DNA from: Fratercula arctica
Taxonomy: Eukaryota > Chordata > Aves > Charadriiformes > Alcidae
Reading direction: 5' to 3'
Length of the DNA: 64,000 bases
Assembly: GCA_947846985.1 (NCBI GenBank)
Contig: CANTUZ010000005.1
Location: 11,960,001 to 12,024,000 of the forward strand
The translations under genes were made by a program, and so were the position numbers. The notes under the pieces were generated by a model. That model did not search any database and was not told the DNA's origin. It saw only the letters and a program-made list of their open reading frames with translations. Shown one piece after another: positions 12,201-25,280 of this stretch. Each line of letters opens with the position of its first letter. Position 1 is the stretch's first letter.

Positions 12201-15200
12201 TTATTTCAAATATAGTCAGGGAAGAATATAAAAAAAAAGCTGACGCTTTCTGTAGCAGTCAGTTAATCATGTTATATTGTTTAGTATTCATATATCCTGT
12301 TCACTACAGTGTTTAATATTTAGTGTATGACTAGCAAAGCCCTTCATTCCTTGTCTGGAGATTTTGCACGTTTTGGGGAGTTGGGAATCCAGAATCCCTT
12401 GAGATTCCAGGAGAGTTTCATGCCATTTGAAAATCCCACTTTAATGCTTACCTACATTTTCTTTCTGTGCAACTGGCCTCTCCCTAAGTGCAATCAAACG
12501 TTTGGAGAAAAGAGCTTTCTCACCGCACTGTAATCCCACTGGCGAAGAACGCTTGCGGGAGGGAAAGGTACTGTGGCTTGTCCTAGGTGTGGCCAGCTGA
12601 GCAAGTCGGGATTGAGCTTTCTGCCCTTATAAAGAATTGCGTCTGCTTTCACTCTGCGAGTGCTCTGCAAGGCTTTGTACCTACGGCTTAGGGTAGTGCT
12701 GCTGCTGTAGTGCCGTAACTGCAAGCTCTGCACACACTCTAACTTAGGCCTCCCCTGTCTTCAGATCGCGTTTCTCGTATCTTCCTCTTTAAAAAGTCAT
12801 TAATTAAAGGACTTTTATTCATCTTGAGATATGGAAACTGCTAGCATATATCTCTAGTCCAGTTTTGGTGTATGCTTATCACATTTTCAGGGATTGCAGG
12901 AGATTTTTGCTTAGAAATAATAGGATTTGGTTTTGAAGCTGTTTAATGCAACCTGCCTGTTCTGTCAGCATCTGTGCCGACAACTCCCTCTTAGCATTAA
13001 GTTTTTAAGTGAATCTGTGGTTCTTGTAGAGTAATTAATTAGTCTTTGGAAACAGAACAAAGACTGACAGTGTCTGAGAGAAAGGAGCGGCCACCAGATT
13101 TGATTAATTGATGTTTATTCAGATAGTGGGTAATTTTTATTTACAAACTGTATTAAAGACTTTGTCGTCTCAGGATGTGTTTTGAAAACACACATGACTT
13201 CATTATAAAGTCAAATTAGATTTCACTGATTACTGAATCAGTATTAAAATTATAGATGAGTCTGCTCTTCAGATTTTCAGATCCTAGAAATTTACTTGGA
13301 AATTCAGTTTATTATAGACTGTGGATTTTTGGCTCACATTTTTTTGTGAATTGTTGTCAAGATGGCATTCAGACCTAACTCTGAAAATCCCACAAAAGAT
13401 TTGGTGTTCATGTTAGACTTGGATGGAGGCCTTCCCTAGTTAAAAAGAGCAAAGGCTAGGCAGAGTAGGCAGCGCATGTGGTGTGTGAATTGACTTGTCC
13501 TAGGCTAAGTTATGACCATCTCTATATCTTCCTTGTCTTTTATGATACTAATTTAAACAGCGTACAGTGAGTAACTCTGAAACAATTTAGAGCTGGATGT
13601 CGATGCCGTACTGAGAAATGGCTTGGACTGAAAGCAGGCATTGTGTAAACAAAGCCTGACGATACTTGACGTTTAATCTTTATCAGGAAATGTAGCTGAA
13701 GCATTTAGAATTAGATGTTTGACAAACTATTATTTTTGTTAGATTGTTAAACTGGATTTCCCACTTTATATGATATTTAGAAAAATAGGACACAAATGTT
13801 GTTTCCAGATTATTTATTCTTGTGCCAGATCAACTGCCCATTTATTGTTAAATATTTGTGATCATCTCAGTTTTGCCCTGATGTTGGTGATGGTTATGTT
13901 TATTTACTCTTACGGTTTTCTGAGTTCTGGACATGGAGACATGCTGAAGTCTTTTCAGCTCCCTTCTCGCCTGTACAGGTTCATGGGATAGCTCATCTTC
14001 CAGAGAGCTCTGAAAACCAAGGCTCTATCTCTTCTCCCAGCATATGCTGAATGCAATTAGGCACCAGTTCAGAAAAGGCTTTGTAAACATTCTGAATCCA
14101 TGCCACATTTTCTGGTCTCGGGAGCTGCCAAATGCCTAAATGCTGTATTCAAGCCAGATGTCTAAATATATAAAATGAATGACTGAACAAACTGCCTCCT
14201 TAGTAGAGCATATGCCTATAGGATGGACAAACCTGAGGGGTCTGAGGTCAGCTCCAGAACATGATGTTCTGCCAGCCCACATCCCTGGCCACTAGGAGGG
14301 AGATCAAAATATACTCTCTCCTGGATGAGCTGTATGAGGAAGGAGCACGCTCTCTCCCATTTTTTGCTTTCTTGGTATTGGTTACCAAGCCTCAGGAATC
14401 TCTGCTAGCAGTATCATAAGGCAAACTCTGTCACTTCTCAGTGAGTACATCTGCCTCTGGGACACTGAGGTACTTGTTCAGCAGGATCAAACGGTTTGAG
14501 TACATCTGGGTTTTCACCTGAGCAGCATCCACTCAACCATTATGAATGGGCTGCCTTGATCTTGTTAGGAAGTTTACATAATACAAGACACACAGTAAAA
14601 GAACCCGTATGTAGAATAATTTAAGTACTTCACTGTCTGTTAAGGCTGCCAAAGTGGTTTTCTCTCTTGTTGAAAGCAGAAAGAGCGAAAATCAGAAATG
14701 AATGCAATACTTACGATTAACATTATGGACGTTCCCAGCTGCAGTAGTGGGCAAAACTGAAACACGCTTGAGCAGGTACAGTAACCTACATTATAAATGA
14801 ATCATAATTTGTAAGAATAGTGTGTGTTGAAATTGTTCATAGAACATTTTCACCATGCAGTCTTAGTCTTTCCCACTCCTCAAAAGAAATAAACCTGATC
14901 CTTCCTGAGCTATGTTTAAAGCAAAGCATAAGATGCATTTATATTCCCGGTCTGCCTAGAACCTGAAACCTTAGTGATCTTAAAAAGCTGATTAGCTTAG
15001 TTTCCCTTTTACGTAAGGCTGGCTAGTTCAAGATTCTGAATAGTGCGTGTATGCATTGAGACAGACTGTGCACAATCTTAGAGAAGTGCCTGCAAGGCAT
15101 TAAAACTTGAACCCAGACGTGATTGTTTTGGATGCCCTATAAATAATTCTATTAATAATCCTGAGAATACCTAAATTGATCCAGGAAGATTGCAATGAGA

Positions 15201-15448
15201 GGCTACTGGTAATGTAATAATTCTGTAGTAAGGCTACGTAGTAGTAATAATTCATGGTAAGTCAAGGTAATAACTCTCTCCTCTCGCAACTGTCTAAAAA
15301 ACCCCTCTGTATAGTCAAATAAGTCTCGAGTAGTTATTCTCCTTTGTAACAATGACAAGCATAGAAATAAAACAATTTCAGTGTATTTACTAAAGGACAG
15401 CAGTGGTGTAGGGAGCGCTCACTAGCAGAATGTCTTTTTTCGTCCTAG

Positions 15449-15634
15449 GTATGGCAGTGTGGAGGAAGTGTTGAGGTTCTGCCCTGCTCCAGGATTGCCC
15501 ACATTGAAAGAGCGCATAAACCATACACAGAAGATCTAACTGCTCATGTCCGGAGAAATGCCCTAAGGGTGGCTGAAGTCTGGATGGATGAATTTAAGAG
15601 CCATGTCTATATGGCATGGAACATACCCCAGGAG
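15449..15634 (+). CDS. GALNT18: GALNT18 exon: end of catalytic domain
   Basis: This 186-bp phase-0 exon encodes 62 residues, from VWQCGGSVEVLPCSR to AWNIPQE. The product family transfers GalNAc from UDP-GalNAc to Ser/Thr of secretory-pathway proteins, starting mucin-type O-glycans. VWQCGG is the end of the Gal/GalNAc-T motif. In CSRIAHIER the histidine (codon 15500-15502) matches the third Mn-binding ligand of the family. The stretch NALRVAEVWMDEFKSHVY is the conserved helix region near the end of the catalytic domain. The acceptor is a T-rich tract with tag at 15446-15448; the donor is gtgagt at 15635. The residues fit GALNT18 better than GALNT8, 9 or 17, for example in the AHKPYTEDLTAHVRR segment, but this is from memory. 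For human GALNT18, weak or absent transferase activity and ER retention have been reported, so function as a classical enzyme should not be assumed. Confidence 0.93.
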
Positions 15635-18600
15635 GTGAGTCACAAAGACCAGTGTTTGCAAGCTTTGACCTTAGATGCTTTTGGGTTTGGTTCCCTGAAT
15701 TTTGATTTTTCTGCTAGGATTTTGTTATTTGCATACACATACATATGTATTTATCTCTTACATATAGGCATAAGATATGCCTATACATACACACATATAT
15801 AAAAATATATGTTGCCTTATTCTAGAATAATTTCTTTGTCTTCAGATTCCTTAAAAATTAATTTCTTGTCAAGTTCATCATCGTCACTGATGACTCTTCA
15901 TGGAGATTTTAATCTAGTAGTTGCAGAAATGTGGAAAAAAGAAGCATCAAATCTGTGTTACATATCTTATTTTGAATTTGAGTCTCTTATTTACCATCAC
16001 AGAGAGCTATAATTCCACCAGATTTGAGGGGATTTCTGCCAGAGGGCAAGGGGTGGTGACATCTATCAGTTGAAGTGTGGGTGTGTCACTCTTGAGTAAT
16101 TTCACACCAGAGTAAGGGTGGCTGATGGATGTCATGACATATCGCAGAATCTAGTTGCAGCTCCCTTTTGGCATTCTTGTCCAGATTTCTTTTCCGTAGA
16201 TGAGCAATGGTTGGTCCATTGTATTGAAAAGATAATGTCAGATGGCTAACCCGAGAGTTCAGTTTGATATCTGATTTTAGTTGTTCTTCTGTAGTCAATG
16301 GTTTTTAAGCTATGAACTGTTAAGAGCTATAGGGCTCTGATAAAAGGCGACTGTACCTATTCTGGATAATATTCAGGATCCATGTACAATAGGTTGTTTC
16401 CACCTAGAGGTTGGAAACTGCGGCCGTAGTTGAATTTCAGTTTTGACTTACGGTGTGCAGTTCTCATCATGACAACAAAAGCAAATATTTAAGACTTAAT
16501 AAATTGATTTGGGCAATTTATTTTTTCTTTACTAAAATCTCTGTACAATCTCTCTTGAGTGATTTTGCAGCTGTTCAGATAAACTGGTTTTGGTGTGATT
16601 TCTGGTTGAAGAAATAAAATGCTGTACTTCTCCTTTAGTTTAATAGGGAAAAAAGGTTAGAAACCAAAACCCAGCTAGATATATGAATGCTGATGTTGAT
16701 TCAGCTGCTTTCAATAGTTTCCTTGGCAAAGTGGGGAAAACATTGTCCTGTTTTCAGGTTGCAGATTAGCCACATAATATACCATGAAAGCACCAAGAAA
16801 AAAAAATCCTTTATGATCTGGTAGAGGGAAAGGACCTTTCTGGAAGGTAGTCCCATGTTCAGAGAATGCAAGCTACCCTTTAATTGTCCCTGTATTGAGT
16901 GATCACACGGCAGTGCATACAAGAATAAAGACATTTCTGGAAGATAAGGTTACTTATTTTACATCAAAACAATTTAAAATTAATTTTATTTGTGATTAAC
17001 ATGATAGATTTAAATTTTAGTTTCTATTTTTTATTGTTAGTTGTTTTCCTGAAGACTGGGTGATCTTCATTGATTCAGTCCTTTGACTTGCAAACATAGC
17101 ATTAAGACAGAATTTAGAAATTCCTTTTGCTAACCAGGATATACAGTATTATACCCATATTTGTATAATATTCATCCAGATATGATGGTGGTGGTGCTTA
17201 ATCTTGTGCAAAGTTGAGATCTGAATGCAATTTGGAAATCAAATTCATGGAGAATACAAAGAGAAGTTGTTGTTATTATTACTTGTTAAATGGAAATTTA
17301 ACAAGTAGTAATAGCAGTCTTGACTGTGCCAATAGGTCAGAAAAAAATAAGCCTGTTATAATAAATTTTGAAACTCATTTGAAACAAATATATTTTGTTA
17401 GACAAAGGAAAAATAAATGTAGTGCATAGATTGAACTGATTTCTTCAGGTCACAAAGTGCATCAAGGTGTTTCCACGGTAGATCTTGTACTGCCAAAACT
17501 GATTCTGTTCACAGTTTTGAAGAGGAATAACAAGTTTTCGTACTACTTCAATCTCCAGTCATTTTCCCACCACAAATGTACTAATCATTGCACTGAACTG
17601 CTCGAATAAATTGCAATGCAGATTATATTCTCTCTTCATCTTCACAAAGGCTGCTGCTGTCAAACCGTAGTGCAGACTTAAAAGCTGGAAATGGCAAGCG
17701 CTAAATCAGATTTTAATAGTGGTAGCCTCTTCTGCAATGTAATGAGATGCCTCTGTTGTAGGGAGAAATCTATTACTCTGTGTGTGTACGGAACCTGTAG
17801 CACAAAGAACCTTCATTTGTATTTCTCACCACTGTAGGAAATCAAATAAACACACGCATGCCCACTTACTTATTTAAAATATACTGGGACACAGCTTAGT
17901 TTTCACAATTCTGACACACCTACAAAGCCTGAATCTGCTCATTACCTAGTAATTGCTACAGGGTGTTCAGGGACAGTATGGCACCTTTGTGACCATCAGA
18001 AGGTTTTTTCTGTCAGATGGGGTCTGTGACTTACAGCTGGGTGCATTCAAGTGTTGTTCACCCAGCATGTGGAAAATAGGGAAGGACTTAGCAGAGTGTT
18101 GGGGCTCTGTTTTGTTCTGACAGCCTGGCATGTGCTCAAGTTTCCCAAATCAGTTGTGTTATTTGAAGCTGTTCTAAGTGTCTCTGGGTTCATTGTGCAA
18201 GGCCTGGTGGCAAGAATCAGGGGAAGAGCTCCGAAGCACTGGGACTTCCTTTTCCTTTCCCGTGCTAAACTTTGTGAGTACTGAACTGATTCGAGAGCAG
18301 TGGGAAACAAGTAGGTGTTTAAGCTTCTGGCCTTTTAAGGGAAAGGGGAAGATACAGTATGAAATTACACTCCCAAACACTGTAATTGAATCAGTCAGTA
18401 TAAAGAAAACCATCATCATTAGTGGGAGTCCTCTTTTACACATCAAGAGATTAGGAGCAGTGCAGTCTCTGGTTGGTATAGAAACATCAGTAGAAAGAGG
18501 GAGTATTCAGTGTAAAGGAGCAACCTAAAAAATAACTTAAAGCTTGTGGGACACTTGTAATAGAGACTTCCAGTAGGCAGGGGGCAAAGAGATGGTGGAT

Positions 18601-20973
18601 AAGAAGGGATGGGGATGGATTAGGTCAAATTTAGATATCAGACTAGATGGCAGTATTTCTGTTTTATCTTTGCTTACCTCAACATTAAATTAAAGGTGAA
18701 ATACCAAAGAGGGACAATTTTCAAATCAAACCTAGGTTCAGCTTAGGCAAAAAGATGGCGAGACATCATTGTGAGAGACATGCAGAGGGGCCAGACAGAT
18801 AGCATGGCCAAATTCTGTTGCACAAGTGGATAACTACAGGAGTAATTCTCTGTCTGGAAGCTGATGAAATAGTGCACTGGTAACGGACTGTGTAGGTGAT
18901 AGAAATGTGTTCAGTTACAACAGTCGGGACTTTCCATGAAATATGTTATTCCAAAATGTTAACCACAGGACCGGTTTTTTCCATGGAAGAATTCCAGATC
19001 TCTGAGAATCCCCGTAGTCAGATGTTTCCAAAGGTTTTAGTCTTTGAGAGCTAATAATAATAAAAAGGAGTTAGACTCATTTGTCAGTGTGCTGTGACTG
19101 CCCTCTTGGGATCTCTGTGGGTGGCTCTGAGGTACTGAGGGCTTCAAATGGGGATCTCAGATACCATGGTGATTTCTGCATCCGAACTACTTAGAGAAAT
19201 AGATTCAGAAAAAGCAATTAAAACCCAAAGGAAAGATTTTTCAAGTCCCAGAAGCAAAAGCTGTGCTCTCCATGTGTCCTCCCCTATGTTTTGGGTTGGT
19301 TTTTTTTCTTTTTTTCCTCCCATCTTCTTCTCAGCTTTGGGGAACACACTGAGTTGTTGCTGGTGATAAAGCCAGTGTGCTACTTGTGAGCTGTTTTCCT
19401 TCTCCAGCTGCATGGGAGGATGGGATTACTGAAGCCCTAGATGCTCTTTCTTACCTTACACAATTAACTGTGAGGAAACAAGCATTGGTGACTGCCGGGT
19501 TTCATGAAAAGGAGTTGGGATGCACTGGACCAATTTAGTACCTGATCCCAGGAAGCCTTGTTAGTGCTGGAAGTCAAGTGTTGGCATCCTCCTTTTCCTT
19601 CACACAAGTGGCAGATACACTGGCAAGTGCAGACAAAGCGGTGCATCAGCAGGAGTTTCCACGGGATCAGTTGGTTGTCTTAGAGCACCCCACGGCACGT
19701 TCCTCTATCTAGTCACTTCCTAGAAAAGTCAGGAAAAAATGATCGGTTAAGGAGTAGTTCCACATAAAGTTCTATGATGTAGGGCTTGAGGGGAGGGGAG
19801 TCATCATTTTTAATGATTCACTTGAGTAATGCCTTAGTTTCCTACTTTTTAGTATACTTCGCTAATGTGTAAGTCAATTTTACTTTAGTTAGAAAATGCT
19901 TCCATAATAAAATATACTTGTTCCAGATTAATGTTAATTCAGTGCTTTGGGATGTAAGAAGCAGTCATTGCTTCAGCAGGTCAGAAAGCTACATACTTAC
20001 AAAGATACCTTTTTGATGTGTAACTTAAGAAAATTCAATGCTTCCAATGTTATTTTTAAATCATATCTGGTGTCAGACAAAATCTTTGGGGTGTTTAAGG
20101 CCCAGTAAGGGCTGTTGTTTAAGTAGATTGTAGGATTTCCCTGTGAAAATTTTATTTATCCCGCATTTTGTTCTGGAGCAGTAGCGGTAGAGCACAGTGT
20201 GGAGCAAAATGTCTCATTTTACTTCCTGTCAAATAGCAGCCATGGATTCGCACTTAGATCCTTCTCTAAAAATTTCCGCTGCGTGATTTTAATGTGATAA
20301 ATTATTGATTTTTTTATATACAGGGACTTTATGAAACTAATGCTTTATGATCTGCTCTTATGATAAGTAGAAACTAGGTTAGCCAGAAATGTAAAGGAGA
20401 GTAAAAATTAGGGGAGAGAATATTCTGCAATTGCTTTTAACAAAAATAGCAACTTTTCTTTTTACATTACAAGAGAAATTTAATAAGTGCTATTTCAGAA
20501 AGGTGAGCAGAGCTTCTGCTCTTTGTAGTGAAGCAGTAAACCCAGACTTCAGAAATGGCCAGAAAGTGTCACATACTAATGATCAGGCCACAGTGGGATG
20601 CCGGCAATAAGGTTGTTTCTAGGGCACCTTTCTACTCATTGCCAGTTACTTCTGGATTTGGAAAGTGCCAGGAAATTAGAGAACAACAGTGATATTCATT
20701 GGAAGCTAGATCCAAACCCCACTGCAGTCAATAGGAGCAGTTCATTGACCAAAGCAGACTTTGAAAGAGACCCCACCATGGTGACCTGTATCATATTTAA
20801 TTGGGGCACTTGTGGAGTGTGTGTGGGTGACAGGCTCACTCTGCAACCCAAAGCTGGTATTTATCATAGGTCATAGTCATCTTTGCAATGAGGGAGTCTC
20901 TGGATGATTAGTTTACATGGAAGTGTATCACTGATGTCTTTTCTGCTTTTTCTGTCCTTTGTTTTATGTGCAG
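15635..20973 (+). other. GALNT18: GALNT18 intron (5,339 bp)
   Basis: The intron begins gtgagt and ends with a long pyrimidine tract and gtgcag. It holds a small perfect hairpin near its 5' end (15763-15785). A cluster of overlapping ORFs of 77-116 codons on both strands at 18047-18528 shows no recognisable protein. A phrase near 20700-20725 ('ccccactgcagtcaatagg') resembles old LINE 3' ends but is too short to call. I see no other gene or mobile element. Confidence 0.85.
15763..15785. repeat. Perfect 10-bp inverted repeat (hairpin)
   Basis: The arms tataggcata (15763-15772) and tatgcctata (15776-15785) are exact reverse complements separated by a 3-base loop. Flanking sequence is TA/CA-rich and does not extend the stem. 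It starts 128 bp after the exon donor. A chance origin within a TA-rich patch is likely. Confidence 0.85.
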
Positions 20974-21111
20974 GACTCAGGAATTGATATTGGTGATATT
21001 TCTGAGAGGAAGGCCTTGAGGAAAAAGCTCCAGTGCAAGACCTTTAGGTGGTATCTTGTCAGCGTGTATCCAGAAATGAGAATGTATTCAGATACTGTCG
21101 CCTATGGAGTG
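20974..21111 (+). CDS. GALNT18: GALNT18 exon: catalytic-lectin linker
   Basis: This 138-bp phase-0 exon encodes 46 residues starting [18 protein letters not shown] and ending with SDTVAYGV. It covers the end of the catalytic domain and the linker before the lectin domain. The CKTFRWYL and VYPEMR boxes are the family-wide C-x-x-F-x-W-Y-L and V-Y-P motifs found just before the linker in GALNT proteins. The acceptor is cag at 20971-20973 after a strong T-rich tract; the donor is gtaagg at 21112. The frame continues directly from the previous exon (codon GAG) and into the next (codon CTG). All key motif residues are present, and no stop codon or frameshift is seen. Confidence 0.93.
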
Positions 21112-21504
21112 GTAAGGATCTGTTTGCAATTCCCATTCTAAAATGGTGGGGGAGAAGTGTCTATAGTGGAAGTAATTCATGAAGACTCTGAGTAGAAGAA
21201 TCAGATAAACTTGAAGTTAAATAATTTGTTAGACTGGTTAGTTGACAGAGACAGCTGCTCTGCTGTAGTTTTTGCTGAGGTATTCTGAATGGTATCTTCC
21301 TCCCTGATTGTTTTGGTTTTGTTTGTTCCGTGGCTTGCATTCCACTCAGAGATGCTCAAGGCGTAATTTTTTAGACACGTTGGAGCTGTCAGTTGGAAGG
21401 TTTGCGGCAGCAGGTGAATTAACAAAATAGGCTCAGTATTTCAACTGCAAGCTTCTTAATACTGTAGCCAGATCTTAATTTAGAACCTCAAATGCCTGTA
21501 TTTT

Positions 21505-21680
21505 GGGATCATCATCATCGTTAACTTGTGTAGTGCCCTTGTCTATGTTGAAATTACGCTTGAATTGTACTGTGCTAATTAAAGCAGAGACAATTCTTGC
21601 CCCTAGAAAAGCGGCAATCTAAAAAGAGAGGGCAGGTGCGCATGACATGGAAGATGAGCATAGCAGGTTAATATGGAGCC
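21505..21680 (-). repeat. Ancient L2/CR1-type LINE 3'-end relic
   Basis: After an atcatcatcatcg tract, the segment 'gtgtagtgccc ... ctgtgctaatt ... agagacaattcttgcccc ... gcggcaatctaaa' follows the recalled antisense 3' UTR of an old amniote LINE family (TA-rich start, 'tgtgctaggcgctgtacaaacac', 'agtccctgccccgaagagcttacaatctaaa'). The same family appears to be present at 45105-46250. Divergence is high. Family naming needs a repeat library search. Confidence 0.55.
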
Positions 21681-22979
21681 ATAATAAGCAAGTAGAGCTA
21701 GGACGTCCTTTTCACATTCCCTGTCCAGTGTCATATTCACAAAAATGTATTCCTTTGAATTAAATTTGCCTTTTTGCACACAAGTCCCAATTAGGAAACG
21801 TAACACTTAAGAGCAGATCATACGCGTTAAAGATTTGGTTTGAGACATTCCTCCTCAAAAAGAAATCTGAGTTGTGTGGTTTGCCCGTACAGCTCTGAGA
21901 AGACCCTTGAGGGTGCCATGGAGCAGCTGCTCTGTTTTGGCAAATGCAGTTCCATGACCCCTTTGATGATCAGTTAAAACTATCGTGCTGACTTTTCATA
22001 CGATCAAAAACAGAAGAAAAACACTTCCAACAAAGGTTTAGGTCGTTGTTAAATGCGTGAGATCATGGTTACCTTCCAAAATAGTTCAGAACAATGCCAA
22101 AATCACACCTGTGTGCAGGGAGCCTCTCCCGTAGCCTGGGTGGAATTGCCCTCAGCGATGCCATGATCTAATCAGGAGCGGAGTTTCCTGGGGAGAAGGA
22201 GCCGTACCAGCTGATAGGTGTGGGGTTCTGCTTGTAGGTACCTCTGGCTAAAAAGTCTTTGCTCGCAGGTAGAAGTGACACTAGGTAAAAAAGGAAGGCG
22301 GTGGAATAGCTAAGGTACTTGTTGCGTAGTCTCAGGATTAACTCCATATTAGGTAAGTCAAAATGAAAATCAGCAAACAAGCACCCTATGATTTTATATT
22401 TTGCTGAGACTTTTTCGTCAACCTTTGAAGGTTCCTTGCTGGCAAGATACAAACCAAAAAGAGTCTACAGAAATACCGAACTCACTGGTCAGCAGAACAT
22501 GCATATTTAGGTACTACATAATAATGCAGGTGATGCAGTCTTTTGTCTGCAGTGTGACAGCAGCTTCATCAGCTAAGAAAGATGTGAGGATCAGTCCTTG
22601 TTTCATTATTTGTACTATCACAAAAGAAGTAGTGGACAGCTATGGCAACCTATCTGTACAGGTAAAGGGGGAGCGTTTTATGAAATACACAGCTTACTGG
22701 TTTATAAATGCAGTTGTATGAAACAAAAAGATGAAGTGCCCCAGTCTTTTTAGTAAAAGAATTGTTTGTATCTCTAACCTTCCATCATGTCTGCTTTCCT
22801 GTTCACTTGCTTGTCTTGTAATGGAGAAAGGTGTGATATTTCAAAGCAAGTGAGCTGCTTGCTGATTCTCTAAGTGGTTCCATTCATCAACAGTCTTCAT
22901 GTTTTTGTAGAAAAAAAGATACATTGCTACTATATCATTATCATTAATTAAAAAAAATACTGAGTAATTATGAAAGTTA

Positions 22980-24300
22980 TCTGAATAGGGGTGAGGGTTA
23001 GATATAGGCATCTACAGTGTCACCACCCGTATTTATTTCTTGAATTCTAAATTTCCTTCTGTTCCATGAGAGTTAGGAAAACACTTGTATCATTCACGTC
23101 TAGTTCATGCTGTGGCATATAGCTAGGGTTGGGGTTGGTGGCAGAGTAAAGGGTTGGGAACCAAATTTCTTTCTGAATTCTGCAGTACCCTTAAAGTTAG
23201 GAAGAAGTGATGTTGGTGGGCCAGAAGCTGATGTATTTAGTGCAGGGACTGGATCCCTGATTTCAGCTTGATGTTTGAGATAATTTTGCGAATTCAAAAT
23301 TTCAGTAGTCTATTTTTATCTCTGCATGCTCTAACACTTTAAGTTTGAAAGGGAGCAAATGGCAGCATTGAGAAATTATTTCTGTTTTTCAGAGTGGGGA
23401 TTGGTGACCTGGTTATATTTTGGGTTGTAATTAAGTCTTGGTAGTCTAAAACTGCATTACCCAGGTTATTGTTGGTTGCCGCAGAGCCACTAGATTTTGG
23501 AAAGAGAAGGTTCCTAAGAGCCTGGGCCTCAGATTTTGAAACAGCATTATTAGTTAACAGGCCAGTGGCTTTTTTGTTTTTCTGTTTTCTGTAGGGATCA
23601 TTTCTCTACAGATATTCTAAATTATTTTTAGAGTTGTGATTGGGATAAGAGTTAGAGAAAGTAAATCTGAAGAGCTCTTTTTTGTTTGTTTGTTTTCAAG
23701 GTTCAAAAGAAGAGGACTGGTGTTAAAAGGAATATACCGTTCTGTCTCTTTTTCTGTAGTGCCAGATCACCAGACAGCTGCTATTAGGGTTAATGTCATG
23801 GTTCTTTTTAGATCTTGGGACTCTAAAGTTCTCTGTATGTGTTTTACTGCTGGGTCAGCCCTGCCAGCTAAGTCGCATGCTGATGTTGATCAAGACAGAC
23901 TTTTTTGCTTCCTTTATAATGGGGATTGTTGTGGAAAAGGTTATAACATTAGGGCTAGGACAAGCATTAGAATTTGAGTTTGTGGAAGAGGTTTTGAAAA
24001 GCCGAAGGAAATGATGAATCCAGGCATGAATTAATAAGGCTGATATTTATCTTGGTTTGGATAGAGAGTGCTGCCTAATGTCTGATTATGATTAGAGTCA
24101 TGGTTGTCGTTATGTTTATGGCTAAGAAATACAAAGCTTTGAGAGAGGAAACTTTATTTAAATCTCAAGGCTTGAAGCCAAGAATAAGGTTCAGTATTGA
24201 TACCTAATGCATATTTTCCCTTTAATGTTGAGATTTGTCCTGTCCGTTATTGAATTTAGAGTTAGGTTTGGAGTTGAAAATCTCGTAGAGATGAGTTCGT
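22980..24300. other. T/G-skewed tract with GTTAGG-like words
   Basis: Over about 1.3 kb the + strand is noticeably rich in T and G and repeatedly uses words such as gagggttag (about 22990), tagggttggggttgg (about 23124), agttagg (about 23196), attagggttaat (about 23784), attagggctagg (about 23949) and agttaggtttggagtt (about 24259). No regular period is visible, so this may be a highly degenerate tandem array or only a compositional skew. No gene is supported within it. Confidence 0.35.
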
Positions 24301-25280
24301 GGTTTTGATTTTATTCACTGCCTGACTTCAGTCGCTGGCTTGTCCACACTTCTTACATACTGGCGCACTTCTAGACTTCCTTTCGAAGCATATCAATTTG
24401 TTTTCCTCAAAGGAGGCTCCTATACACAGCTGACAGGACTGATCAGTTAATCACAGATGTTTGCAAACCACATCGCCTCTTCATCCCCTCCCTCCGACAA
24501 TTCTCTCATGTTCTCTGAACTGATCTTACACCACTGAACACCTTTATACATGCCCATGGGTATGCAATCCACATCTTTCGCCTCACACTCCAAAAAGGCC
24601 TTCCAGCTATCTGTGCTCGTTAATTTAGCTCTTCACTTTCAGAAAATCCTGTCTCAGCGTTGCACAGGTCATACATAGGGCTTTGTGATGAACAGGGCCA
24701 AGAACTTTGCAGTCTGTTCATAGCTAGGTTGCTGTGCGTGGGTTAGCCCGGAATAATGCAAAGAAGAGCTAGTGCATACCAATTGGCCAGAAGTCTCCTA
24801 GGTGTCAGCAGAAAGGATTTTTTGAATTATTTCCAGAAATCAGAAGACTCTCCTGAGGTGATTCTGAAAAGCTGTTTAATTACAGGGCTTTCTGCTATGT
24901 TTGAAACTCCACCCATAATGCTCAGCTAACTGCCCTGGTAAAAAATTGTCTTTTGTATATAGTGTGTACCAGAGACTCACTAGACTTAATATTTTAAAAA
25001 TTTGTATCAAAAATTACTTCTGTCTCGGAAGGCTTTTCGAAATGTACCCTCCTTGAAATATTGTGCAACATTATTGAAATCAGTAGTGTTAGATTACCTA
25101 CAAGGAAGAATTTAGTCCAGGTGCTTTCTCTTCGATATCTTCACTGCAACAAGTATTTTTAACTTTGCATATTTCCGTGCTCAACTGTGCATGAATTTTT
25201 TGCGAAGAAAAGAAAGTAATCACACCATCTTTTTCTCATGGAAGACTTGCTTGATTTCTTTTTCTTTTTGTTTATTTTAG

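Larger units (their letters stand above)
1..15448 (+). other. GALNT18: Partial upstream GALNT18 intron
   Basis: This stretch ends at a polypyrimidine tract and AG acceptor (15447-15448) directly before the first recognised exon. I looked for the preceding GALNT exon, which should end with the first half of the Gal/GalNAc-T motif (a YGGEN-like box), and did not see one, so this is probably one intron longer than 15 kb. It contains the CR1 copy at 5590-7691, a few old repeat relics, a 15-base A run at 4703-4717 and a 10-base C run at 4849-4858. Two overlapping ORFs of 135 and 144 codons at 640-1201 and one of 125 codons at 4763-5140 resemble no family I know and look like chance. I see nothing else identifiable in 7700-15448, which is AT-rich. 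Confidence 0.6.
21112..25280 (+). other. GALNT18: GALNT18 intron (4,169 bp)
   Basis: The intron begins gtaagg and ends tttattttag. It contains an old LINE-tail relic at about 21505-21680 and a T/G-skewed tract at about 22980-24300. A 113-codon ORF (23636-23977) and an overlapping 73-codon ORF fall in the skewed tract and look like by-products of its composition. No other gene is seen. Confidence 0.85.

Noticed and set aside
18047..18528. Cluster of overlapping ORFs on both strands
   Set aside because: Frames conflict and none shows a motif; best explained as a local scarcity of stop codons.
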